Notes: a model not told the origin generated them from the sequence alone. Shown: positions 1 through 5,439, counted from the stretch's first letter. The stretch: 12,147 nt of DNA from an uncultured Oscillospiraceae bacterium (GCA_910579545.1 CAJTVI010000071.1:1-12147); one strand, 5' to 3'. Made by a program: numbers and translations.

Positions 1-1
1 C

Positions 2-628
2 GCAGCCGCGCCGGCGATCCTTACCCGGCCATTGCCCGCGTTTGCGGGGCCGCGCAACAAGGACACGGTGATCGCGATCGGCGCGTCCACGGGCGGGACC
101 GAGGCGACGGTGGCGGTGGTAAAGAACCTGCCGGCCAACACGCCGGGGATCGTGATCGTGCAGCACATGCCGCCGGTGTTTACCAGCATGTATGCGCAGC
201 GGCTGAACCGCATCTGCAACATGCGGGCGGTGGAGGCCACCGACATGGAGCGGGTGGAGCAGGGCAAGATCATTATTGGCGCGGGCGAGTATCATTTGCG
301 GCTTGCGCGGGACGCGCAGGGGTATTATGTGACCAGCCGGCCGGGCGAAAAGGTGAGCGGGCACTGCCCCTCGGTGGACGTGCTGTTTGATTCGGTGGCA
401 CAGACGGCCGGGGCCAACGCGGTGGGCGTTATTTTAACCGGCATGGGCGCGGACGGGGCGCAGGGTCTTTTGAAGATGCGCCGGCGCGGCGCGTATACCA
501 TTGGGCAGGATCAGGAGACCTGCGTGGTGTATGGCATGCCCTGCGTTGCCTACGAGAACGGCGCGGTGCAAAAACAGCTGCCGCTGGATTCCATCGCGGC
601 CGATATCCTCAACTACGTGGGCCGCTGA
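2..628 (+). CDS. cheB: Chemotaxis protein-glutamate methylesterase CheB, C-terminal part (5' end outside window)
   Basis: CheB removes methyl groups from (and deamidates) glutamate/glutamine sites of chemoreceptors in the cytoplasm, resetting sensitivity during adaptation. The visible part is a complete methylesterase domain. Counting from the TTG at position 32, the catalytic triad appears as Ser19 in GASTGG, His45 in VQHMP and Asp141 in TGMGADG. The frame is open from position 2 with no stop (AAAPAILTRPLPA...), a linker-like stretch, so the TTG at 32 is probably internal and a receiver domain is expected upstream; that part cannot be seen. The stop is TGA at 626-628. The gene converges on the minus-strand operon that carries cheC and cheD, with one unrelated gene between them. 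No clear terminator follows; a series of GC hairpins does. Confidence 0.95.
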   Translation, partial: AAAPAILTRPLPAFAGPRNKDTVIAIGASTGGTEATVAVVKNLPANTPGIVIVQHMPPVFTSMYAQRLNRICNMRAVEATDMERVEQGKIIIGAGEYHLRLARDAQGYYVTSRPGEKVSGHCPSVDVLFDSVAQTAGANAVGVILTGMGADGAQGLLKMRRRGAYTIGQDQETCVVYGMPCVAYENGAVQKQLPLDSIAADILNYVGR

Positions 629-666
629 GGGCAGGTTGTTGCGTCCGGGGAACGTTTTAGGCTAAA

Positions 667-714
667 TCCAGGGGGGCGCGCCCCCCTGGACCCCCATTAT
701 AGGCCAATCTGGGG
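667..714 (+). repeat. Dispersed palindromic element, copy A (3' of cheB)
   Basis: Positions 667-690 form a perfect 24-base palindrome (TCCA, six G, CGCG, six C, TGGA). It is followed by CCCCCATTATAGGCCAATC and GGGG. The whole 48 bases recur in reverse orientation at 1822-1869 with only two differences (positions 700 and 706). Relative to the upstream gene end (cheB here, cheD there) both copies face the same way, so the element looks like a dispersed 3'-UTR hairpin rather than a classical transposon. No T-run follows, so it is not a standard intrinsic terminator. Confidence 0.85.
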
Positions 715-715
715 C

Positions 716-749
716 AAGGTGAATTGCCGCAAAGCGGCAAGAGAAGGTG
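716..749 (+). repeat. Small hairpin bracketed by AAGGTG direct repeats
   Basis: A perfect 7-bp stem (TTGCCGC 724-730 and GCGGCAA 734-740, AAA loop) sits between two AAGGTG hexamers at 716-721 and 744-749. The arrangement looks like a tiny insertion with a duplicated flank inside a larger G-rich/C-rich hairpin (TCTGGGG at 708-714 pairing with CCCCAGA at 768-774). The insertion reading is inference; the hairpin and the direct repeat are seen directly. Confidence 0.5.
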
Positions 750-751
750 CC

Positions 752-773
752 CTGGGGCAGGCACGCCCCCCAG
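752..773 (+). repeat. G/C-rich hairpin of the same repeat family
   Basis: CTGGGG (752-757) pairs with CCCCAG (768-773), and the right side continues as CCAGACCCCCATT, resembling the units at 1761-1869 read on the minus strand. An alternative stem, GTGCC (747-751) with GGCAC (760-764), is also possible. It looks like a diverged second unit of the palindromic family downstream of cheB. Confidence 0.5.
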
Positions 774-780
774 ACCCCCA

Positions 781-830
781 TTTCGCCATCCGAAAATATT
801 GGATGGCGAAAAAAATATGGATGGGGAAAA
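781..830 (+). promoter_or_regulatory. Three GGATGGnGAAA boxes (one inverted, two direct) upstream of the secreted-protein gene
   Basis: TTTCGCCATCC (781-791) and its perfect complement GGATGGCGAAA (801-811) form an 11-bp inverted repeat around a 9-base AT-rich centre. A second direct copy, GGATGGGGAAAA (819-830), follows at about 18 bases, and each direct copy is preceded by AAAATAT. The boxes end 22 bases before the TATAAT at 853. An operator for a DNA-binding regulator is a plausible reading. The alternative is a plain hairpin at the end of the cheB transcript, but an A-run rather than a T-run follows, so it is not an intrinsic terminator. Function is inferred. Confidence 0.4.
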
Positions 831-852
831 GGCCGGAATCAGCTTTATTTAT

Positions 853-858
853 TATAAT
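853..858 (+). promoter_or_regulatory. Candidate -10 box (TATAAT)
   Basis: A perfect TATAAT lies in an AT-rich stretch 47 bases before the ATG at 906, in sharp contrast to the GC-rich surroundings. No TTGACA-like -35 is present at 16-18 bases upstream (that stretch reads around AAGGCCGG), and there is no extended TGn, so activator help may be needed or the match may be chance. GCCGGAAT at 832-839 resembles the SigD -10 consensus GCCGATAT, but no TAAA is found at the right distance. Confidence 0.35.
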
Positions 859-905
859 GTTTCTGAAAAAATAAACGCAAAAGCAAGAAAAGCTGGGTGT
901 CCATT

Positions 906-1646
906 ATGAAAAAGAAATTTGTTAAGGTTCTCGCATGTGTCCTTATCACAGCTCTCGCTTTGTCCATCACTGGCAGTATCGCTTTTGCAGATGAGCCTGA
1001 TACCGAAGGCGAAGGCGGTGACACGGGTTCTGGCGATACGAGCTCAGATGGTTCGTTCAACTTTGGCAGTTTCTGGGATATGGCCGGCTTTACACCTGAA
1101 GAGCCTGCTGCCGCCCCTGAAGCACCTGCTGCCCCTGAAGCACCTGCTGCCCCTGAAACGCCCGCCGCTGCTCCTGAAGCACCTGCTGCCCCTGAAACGC
1201 CCGCCGCGGTCCCTGAAGCACCTGCGGCAGCCCCTGAAGCACCTGCGGCAGCCCCTGAAGCGCCCGCCGCCCCTGAGGAACCTGCCGCTGAAGCAGCTGT
1301 CAATGCTCCTGTTCAGGCTTACAGCGTCCAAACCCGCAGTGCGAAAGCTCCCAGTTCCGCTAAAACCAAAACCAGCTCCAACGGTGCATTCAACCTTGGC
1401 GATTTCTGGACGATTGGGCGTTTTAACTTGGGTTCGTTCTGGGACATGATGGAATGGACCGCCGATAAACCCAAAGAGCCCGAGAAGGAGCCCGAGTATG
1501 TTACAGTGTCCACTTACTACTGTAACTGCAGCGCTTGCTTCCATACAACTGATTACAACGCCTTGAAACAGCATATGTTCCAGCATGTTCTCAAGGGCGA
1601 GCGCAACAGTTACCATACTGTTGTTGAAAAGGTTTTGAATCAGTAA
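906..1646 (+). CDS. Secreted Pro/Ala/Glu-repeat protein with C-terminal C2H2 zinc-finger-like segment, function unknown
   Basis: A 246-residue protein I do not recognise. Residues 1-28 are a signal peptide (MKKK, hydrophobic core, AFA before Asp29). An acidic Gly/Ser stretch follows, then FNFGSFWDM at 51-59. Ten PE[AET]PAA(A/V) units fill residues 64-128, probably an extended spacer. Two more copies of the aromatic motif lie at 162-170 (FNLGDFWTI) and 173-181 (FNLGSFWDM). The C-terminus has Cys208-x2-Cys211-x11-His223-x3-His227, with Leu three residues before the first His as in C2H2 fingers, plus Cys206, His213 and His237. There is no LPxTG anchor or membrane segment at the C-terminus. The ATG at 906 is preferred because it opens the signal peptide with MKKK; an in-frame GTG at 897 would add three residues. 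The Shine-Dalgarno is weak (GGGTG, 895-899). Codon use (CCT, GAA, GCA/GCT) differs from the GCG/CCG-rich flagellar genes. The gene has its own terminator and appears monocistronic. Confidence 0.85.
   Translation: MKKKFVKVLACVLITALALSITGSIAFADEPDTEGEGGDTGSGDTSSDGSFNFGSFWDMAGFTPEEPAAAPEAPAAPEAPAAPETPAAAPEAPAAPETPAAVPEAPAAAPEAPAAAPEAPAAPEEPAAEAAVNAPVQAYSVQTRSAKAPSSAKTKTSSNGAFNLGDFWTIGRFNLGSFWDMMEWTADKPKEPEKEPEYVTVSTYYCNCSACFHTTDYNALKQHMFQHVLKGERNSYHTVVEKVLNQ
1095..1289 (+). repeat. In-gene tandem repeat coding for ten PE[AET]PAA units
   Basis: Degenerate 18- and 21-base units (core CCTGAAGCACCTGCT) encode alternating six- and seven-residue Pro-Glu-x-Pro-Ala-Ala units: five of seven residues and five of six. 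Neighbouring units are close to identical in DNA (for example around 1110-1150 and 1215-1255), so slippage could change copy number between strains without breaking the frame, since all units are multiples of three. Confidence 0.85.
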
Positions 1647-1669
1647 TCACAATCAAATAATTACAACCG

Positions 1670-1709
1670 CAGCAGTGGGGACGTCTGTCCTCACTGCTGT
1701 TTTTTGTTT
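1670..1709 (+). terminator. Intrinsic terminator of the secreted-protein gene
   Basis: Starting 23 bases after the TAA at 1644-1646, CAGCAGTGGGGA (1670-1681) pairs with TCCTCACTGCTG (1688-1699) with one G-U wobble and a 6-base loop, followed directly by TTTTTTGTTT (1700-1709). This is a textbook rho-independent terminator for the plus strand. Confidence 0.9.
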
Positions 1710-1721
1710 AGCTAAAGCACC

Positions 1722-1756
1722 AACAAAAAATCCGCCCCATGCAAATTGCATGGGGC
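1722..1756 (-). terminator. Intrinsic terminator of the flagellar/chemotaxis operon
   Basis: GCCCCATGCAA (1734-1744) and TTGCATGGGGC (1746-1756) are perfect complements around a single A. Read on the minus strand, the stem is followed by GGA and a run of six T (complement of 1725-1730). It lies 127 bases past the cheD stop, after the array of palindromic repeats, and stands back to back with the plus-strand terminator at 1670-1709, so the two convergent transcripts are each closed separately. Confidence 0.85.
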
Positions 1757-1760
1757 ATAA

Positions 1761-1869
1761 CGGGGGTCTGGGGGCCATGGCCCCCAGATCGGCCCTGTAA
1801 CGGGGGTCTGCGGGATGTATCCCCCAGATCGGCCTGTAATGGGGGTCCAGGGGGGCGCGCCCCCCTGGA
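1761..1869 (-). repeat. Three-unit tandem array of about 40-base palindromic repeats (3' UTR of cheD)
   Basis: Units start at 1761, 1801 and about 1841. Each has GGGGGTC, a palindromic core, then GATCGGC and (in the first two) TGTAA. Core one (1767-1788) is a perfect 22-base palindrome; core two (1807-1828) has one mismatch; core three (1846-1869) is a perfect 24-base palindrome identical to 667-690. Bases 1822-1869 are the inverted copy of 667-714 (46 of 48 identical). In the cheD transcript this would be three consecutive strong hairpins before the terminator, possibly protecting the 3' end. There is no room for CRISPR spacers: the units abut. Confidence 0.85.
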
Positions 1870-1882
1870 TCGGCTGTTCAGC

Positions 1883-2371
1883 CTACAAGGTCCACTCGCC
1901 CTGGTTTGCCGACTTGATGAGCATGCTGCCGTCGGCCGTATTAAAAAACAGGGTACGGCCAAAGTTTTTGCCGGTATCGTCGGCAATGATGGGGATCCCC
2001 AGCTTGTGCAGGGTATCCTTGACCGCGCGGGCATTGCGGTCGCCCACATTAGACAGCGACGCGTTGTTGACCGCGCTGAACATCTGGGCCCCGCCCGCGA
2101 TCTTCGCCTTGAGGAAGGCCCTGCGCGCGCCCGCAAGCTCCAACTTGCGCACCAGGAGCGGAATGGCGCTGTCCGCAAAACGGTATGGGTTTTTGGTCGG
2201 CCCGGCCTGGGTGGTACTGTCCGGCAGGAGGATGTGGGACAGCCCCCCGATCTTGTGCTGGGCGTCGTACAAACAGATGCCCACGCAGGAGCCCAGCGCA
2301 AAGGTTACCAAAACATCCGGCGCGCGGCCAACATTCATGTCGGAAATCCCGACCTTAATGGTATTGCTCAC
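1883..2371 (-). CDS. cheD: Chemoreceptor glutamine deamidase CheD
   Basis: CheD deamidates specific glutamines of methyl-accepting chemoreceptors and binds CheC, linking CheY-P level to receptor state. The 162-residue product is a full-length CheD. The catalytic set is in place: Thr23, Cys29 in the LGSCVGIC motif and His46 in LSHILLPD, with the family stretches AKIAGGAQMF and VGDRNARA further on. The start is GTG at 2371-2369, whose last bases form GTGA with the cheC stop, so translation is probably coupled to cheC. The stop is TAG at 1885-1883. It is the last gene of the operon; three palindromic repeats and an intrinsic terminator follow. Confidence 0.96.
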   Translation of the reverse strand: MSNTIKVGISDMNVGRAPDVLVTFALGSCVGICLYDAQHKIGGLSHILLPDSTTQAGPTKNPYRFADSAIPLLVRKLELAGARRAFLKAKIAGGAQMFSAVNNASLSNVGDRNARAVKDTLHKLGIPIIADDTGKNFGRTLFFNTADGSMLIKSANQGEWTL

Positions 2372-2991
2372 AACTCGATCCCCAATGCAGTCATAGTTTT
2401 TTCCAAGGATTCAACATCCGGCAGCAGCAGCACATGGTTGGCCGTGTGGGTATCCTGCCCATTGAACTCGCCCTCGATCAGGATGATCTTGTCGCTGATG
2501 TTGGCGTAATGGATGGCCGGCACGCTTAAAATAGCCCCAAGCATGTCGATGCAGAGGTCCGGCACGGTCAGGTCGATGCGCATACCGGTCATGGAAGCGA
2601 TGGCGTTTACATACGAGGCCGCCATGATATTTGCCAATTCCTTAAACGCCGACAGCGCCACCTCGTCCAGTTCGGAAAACCCGGTAAACTCGGTACCCAT
2701 AAGGGTATTGAGGGTCATGCAGGCAAATTCCTTTTCCAAAAGGAACATGATCATGCCCTCAAAATCGCCCTCCAGCTGGATCATCAGGCCCACGATCATG
2801 GTCTCCGGCCCGCCCAGCCGCTCGGTGGCGTCCTCATAATCCAGGATCCGCACCACCGGCACCGAGATATCGATGGGGGTCATCAGCATATCCGCCAGCG
2901 AGGTGGCCGCGTTGCCCGCGCCGATATTCCCGATCTCCTTGAGCACGTCCAGCTGGATCTCATTCAGGTCGTCGTAATCCTTAATGGCCAT
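2368..2991 (-). CDS. cheC: CheY-P phosphatase CheC
   Basis: CheC dephosphorylates CheY-P in the cytoplasm and is stimulated by CheD. The 207-residue protein carries both phosphatase signatures of the family, D/S-x3-E-x2-N: Asp15-Glu19-Asn22 (DVLKEIGNIGAGNA) and Ser114-Glu118-Asn121 (SAFKELANIM), so it is a two-site CheC rather than a CheX or a degenerate paralogue. The start ATG at 2991 has a clear Shine-Dalgarno, GAGGAG, in the 14 bases after the flgG stop. It overlaps cheD by 4 bases (GTGA). In species with FliY, as here, CheY-P can be hydrolysed both by CheC and at the motor switch. Confidence 0.96.
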   Translation of the reverse strand: MAIKDYDDLNEIQLDVLKEIGNIGAGNAATSLADMLMTPIDISVPVVRILDYEDATERLGGPETMIVGLMIQLEGDFEGMIMFLLEKEFACMTLNTLMGTEFTGFSELDEVALSAFKELANIMAASYVNAIASMTGMRIDLTVPDLCIDMLGAILSVPAIHYANISDKIILIEGEFNGQDTHTANHVLLLPDVESLEKTMTALGIEL

Positions 2992-3005
2992 TGCGTCTCC
3001 TCACT

Positions 3006-3725
3006 TTACCTTAAATTATTGGCAAGCTCCTCGATCTGGTCCGCCGTCTGCACCACCCGTGCGCTGAGCTGGTACGCCCGCTGGGTCACGATCATGTTGG
3101 TCATCTCGTCCGCCAGCTGTACCCCGGACCCCTCCAGCGCCTGCTCCCGGATGATCACGTCGGTGTTGACCACCGGCTCGCCCGAACGCGCGGTCTGCCG
3201 GAAGGAGGTGCCGTTGACGTTTTCGAGCTCATAGGGGTTATCGAACCGGAATACGCTCAGCCGCTGGGGCAGGCCGGTCAAATCAAAGGTGCCGTTCTCC
3301 ATCCGGGTCAGCGGGATGGGGTTTTGCCCCGCGTCCAGCACATACCGGCCCATGCTGTCCACCAAAAAGCCGCTTCCGCTCTCGACGCTGATATCAAACG
3401 CGCCGTTGCGGGTATACTCGATCTCGCCGTCCAGCCCGCGCACCGCAAAAAAGCCGTCCCCAATAATGGCAAAATCCAGCGCGTTCCAGGTCTGCTGCAG
3501 CGGCCCCTGGCCGTACAAAAGGTCGGCCGAGCGCACCTTGACCCCGTGCCCCTCCAGCGGCTTTACCTGGTTTGTGTACATCTCGGTATAAAGCAGGTCG
3601 GTAAATTCCGGCCGCAGCGACTTATACCCCACCGTGTTGGTGTTGGCGATGTTGTGGGCGATCTGCTCCAGCGCCCTCTCGTAGGCGATCAGGCCGGAAG
3701 CCCCGGTGTAAAAGGAAACGTTCAT
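3006..3725 (-). CDS. flgG: Flagellar distal-rod protein FlgG (FlhP-like)
   Basis: A structural subunit of the flagellar rod, exported by the type III apparatus. The 239-residue protein has the rod/hook N-terminal signature NIANTNTVGYK (residues 25-35), the central IGDGFFAVRG segment followed by YTRNGAF, and the characteristic C-terminus MTNMIVTQRAYQLSARVVQTADQI. It is slightly shorter than the roughly 260 residues typical of FlgG. The start ATG at 3725 follows AAGAGGAG with good spacing. It lies directly after the flgF-like gene (67-nt gap) and before cheC (14-nt gap). Bacillus calls the equivalent pair flhO-flhP; which paralogue is the true distal rod cannot be settled from one window. Confidence 0.88.
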   Translation of the reverse strand: MNVSFYTGASGLIAYERALEQIAHNIANTNTVGYKSLRPEFTDLLYTEMYTNQVKPLEGHGVKVRSADLLYGQGPLQQTWNALDFAIIGDGFFAVRGLDGEIEYTRNGAFDISVESGSGFLVDSMGRYVLDAGQNPIPLTRMENGTFDLTGLPQRLSVFRFDNPYELENVNGTSFRQTARSGEPVVNTDVIIREQALEGSGVQLADEMTNMIVTQRAYQLSARVVQTADQIEELANNLR

Positions 3726-3792
3726 CCCGCATCACTCCTCTTGATAGGTTGGCGGCCGCGCCGTTCCGGTTTGGGCGCGCCCGGTTTGCGCG

Positions 3793-4572
3793 TTACAGCG
3801 CGGCGATCTGCTGTGCCGCCTTTTGGTTGAGCCGGTCGGCGATCTGCAGCGCGGTGCTGCATGCCTGGAAGGACCGCTGTGCCTCCATGATCAGGGTGTA
3901 CTCCCGGTTGGGGTCGATGTTGGAGCGCTCCAGCCAGTTCTGTACCATGGTAAAGGCGGTGGCCGGCTCCCCCTCGGCCCCATCGGCCAGCTGGAACAGC
4001 GCGTTGCCCGCCCGCTCCATGGTATCCCCCTCGCCCGGCACCACCAGGCTGAGGGTATCCACATAGTTGCCGTCGGCGCCGTAGATCGAACCGTCCTCCT
4101 GCACCGTAAACTCGGCGTTTACCAGCTGGATCGGCCCGTTCTGGCCCAAAACCCGGCCAAACCCTTCCAGTTCCAGATAACCTTCCTCGTCCAGCGCAAA
4201 GTTGCCGTTGCGGGTGAGGTAGATGGCCCCCTCCCCTTCGGCTTCGCCCTCCTCGTTTTGGGGGGCGGGCGCCTGGATGCGGAAGAACCCTTCGCCGTTG
4301 ATGGCCATGTCCAGCCCGCGGCCGGTCTCGAGCAGCGACTCGGAATCGAACCGGGTGGGCTCCTCCGAGACGATGTTGATCACGCTGACCCCGCCAATGT
4401 TGGTGCGCATCTGGTTTTCGACCCGCAGCAGCTCTTTATCAAAGGTGCTGCTGACCAGCCGGGAGGCCTTGTAGCCGGGCGTGTTGGCGTTGACAAGGTT
4501 GTTGGACAGCACGTTGAGGTTGCGCTGCTGCATCAGCACGCCGGAGGCAATGGTGTAAAAACCCTGGTACAT
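3793..4572 (-). CDS. flgF: Flagellar basal-body rod protein, FlgF/FlhO-like
   Basis: A rod/hook family subunit of 259 residues. Visible are the N-terminal motif NNLVNANTPGYK (24-35), GRGLDMAINGEGFFRIQ (84-100), YLTRNGNF (118-125) and a C-terminal helix with EYTLIMEAQRSFQACSTALQIAD. An acidic insert of Glu/Gly residues at about 106-115 interrupts the conserved FFRI-to-YLTRNG segment, a variable spot in the family. The C-terminal helix is less canonical than in the next gene (MEAQRSF in place of TQRAY), which favours FlgF/FlhO over FlgG. The start ATG at 4572 follows AAAGGATGG. It sits 36 nt behind the sigma-factor gene, in front of flgG. Confidence 0.85.
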   Translation of the reverse strand: MYQGFYTIASGVLMQQRNLNVLSNNLVNANTPGYKASRLVSSTFDKELLRVENQMRTNIGGVSVINIVSEEPTRFDSESLLETGRGLDMAINGEGFFRIQAPAPQNEEGEAEGEGAIYLTRNGNFALDEEGYLELEGFGRVLGQNGPIQLVNAEFTVQEDGSIYGADGNYVDTLSLVVPGEGDTMERAGNALFQLADGAEGEPATAFTMVQNWLERSNIDPNREYTLIMEAQRSFQACSTALQIADRLNQKAAQQIAAL

Positions 4573-4608
4573 GGTTCGGTTCCATCCTTTCGGGAAGTAA
4601 TTGTAGGG

Positions 4609-5394
4609 CTACTTGCGGTAATCGCTGAGAGCGGCGCGCAGGTGCTGCACCGCGTTTTTTTTGATGAGGCAGATGCGCTGCTCGCTGACCCCCATCACCT
4701 CGCCGATCTCCCGCAGCTTGAGATGCTCAAAATAATACAGCGAAATGACCGTGCGCTCCTGCCCCTGCAGCTCGTCCACCGCCTTTGCCAGCGCCCTGCG
4801 CAGCTCGGCGTTGTCCAACAGGGCGATGGGATCCTCCTCGGCGCCCATGCCGTGGTACTCGATCTGCTGCTGGGTGAGGGAATCGGAATTGGCCTCGATG
4901 GCGTAATCGCCGGCCAGCTCGGCCATCCGGCGCAAAAGCTCCTCAAACGGGATGCCCAGGTACTCGGCCACCTCTTTTTTGGTGGGGTAGCGCCCCAGGG
5001 CCATGGCAAGCTTGCTTTGGGCGTCGGCGATTTCGATCTCGTTGCGGCGCATGCGGCGGGGCAGGTGGTCCTGCTTGCGCACATAGTCGATCATGGCCGA
5101 GCGCACCTTGGTGTACAGGTAGGCGGTGATGTTGATCTCGCTGGAAAAATCGTACTTTTCCAGCCCCTCCAAAATGGCGATCATGCCCTGGTTGATCATG
5201 TCGGTATGGCTGGCAAACCGGTAGTAGGTATTGTAGAGGCTGCCCGCCACCGATTCGGCGATGCTGGCGTACTCCATCGCCAGCTCGTTGCGGAGCTCGG
5301 GCGTGCGCAGCAGGCTGTACTGCTGCAGCAGCGCAGCCGCGCGATCCTCTTTTGTTGTGGTGGTTGCTCCCGCTTTCAATGCCGTTTTCTCCAT
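4609..5394 (-). CDS. fliA: Flagellar RNA polymerase sigma factor (FliA/SigD/WhiG family)
   Basis: A sigma-28 type factor that directs RNA polymerase to late flagellar and chemotaxis promoters, normally held by FlgM until the hook is complete. The 261 residues comprise region 2 (about 35-112, with INQGMIAILEGLEKYDF and VRSAMIDYVRKQDHLPRRMR), region 3 (about 115-170, with GRYPTKKEVAEYLGI) and region 4 (about 195-258, with ERTVISLYYFEHLKLREIGEVMGVSE). There is no region 1.1, as expected. The recognition helix reads SEQRICLIKKNAV, unlike the common S-x-R-V-S-Q-[IL]-H form. The ATG at 5394 starts 45 nt after the flhA stop with only a weak GGCGAGAG ahead of it. flhF and flhG, often found between flhA and this gene in Bacillota, are absent. 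Bacillus would name it sigD. Confidence 0.93.
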   Translation of the reverse strand: MEKTALKAGATTTTKEDRAAALLQQYSLLRTPELRNELAMEYASIAESVAGSLYNTYYRFASHTDMINQGMIAILEGLEKYDFSSEINITAYLYTKVRSAMIDYVRKQDHLPRRMRRNEIEIADAQSKLAMALGRYPTKKEVAEYLGIPFEELLRRMAELAGDYAIEANSDSLTQQQIEYHGMGAEEDPIALLDNAELRRALAKAVDELQGQERTVISLYYFEHLKLREIGEVMGVSEQRICLIKKNAVQHLRAALSDYRK

Positions 5395-5439
5395 TCTCTC
5401 GCCATGATCCGGCCGCCGCGCCCCTTTTTATGGGGACGG

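Noticed and set aside
781..811. Intrinsic terminator for cheB
   Set aside because: The 11-bp stem is strong but is followed by an A-run on the plus strand and by no T-run on the minus strand.
724..909. 61-codon plus-strand frame in the cheB downstream gap
   Set aside because: It runs through hairpin repeats and the promoter region, has no ribosome site and shows no protein-like pattern.
930..941. Possible lipobox (VLAC, Cys11) in the secreted protein
   Set aside because: The Cys lies within the hydrophobic core only 10 residues from the start, too early for a lipoprotein signal; AFA before Asp29 is a better signal peptidase I site.
845..1303. Minus-strand frame giving a collagen-like Ala-Ser-Gly repeat protein
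   Set aside because: It is the reverse reading of the PE[AET]PAA repeat; the plus-strand reading has a signal peptide, terminator and non-repeat domains.
1761..1869. CRISPR-like array
   Set aside because: Only three units, abutting without spacers, and each unit is itself a palindrome with divergent core.
667..1869. Insertion sequence bounded by the inverted 48-nt copies
   Set aside because: No transposase or recombinase frame lies between them and no flanking target duplication is visible; kept as a finding on the repeats only.
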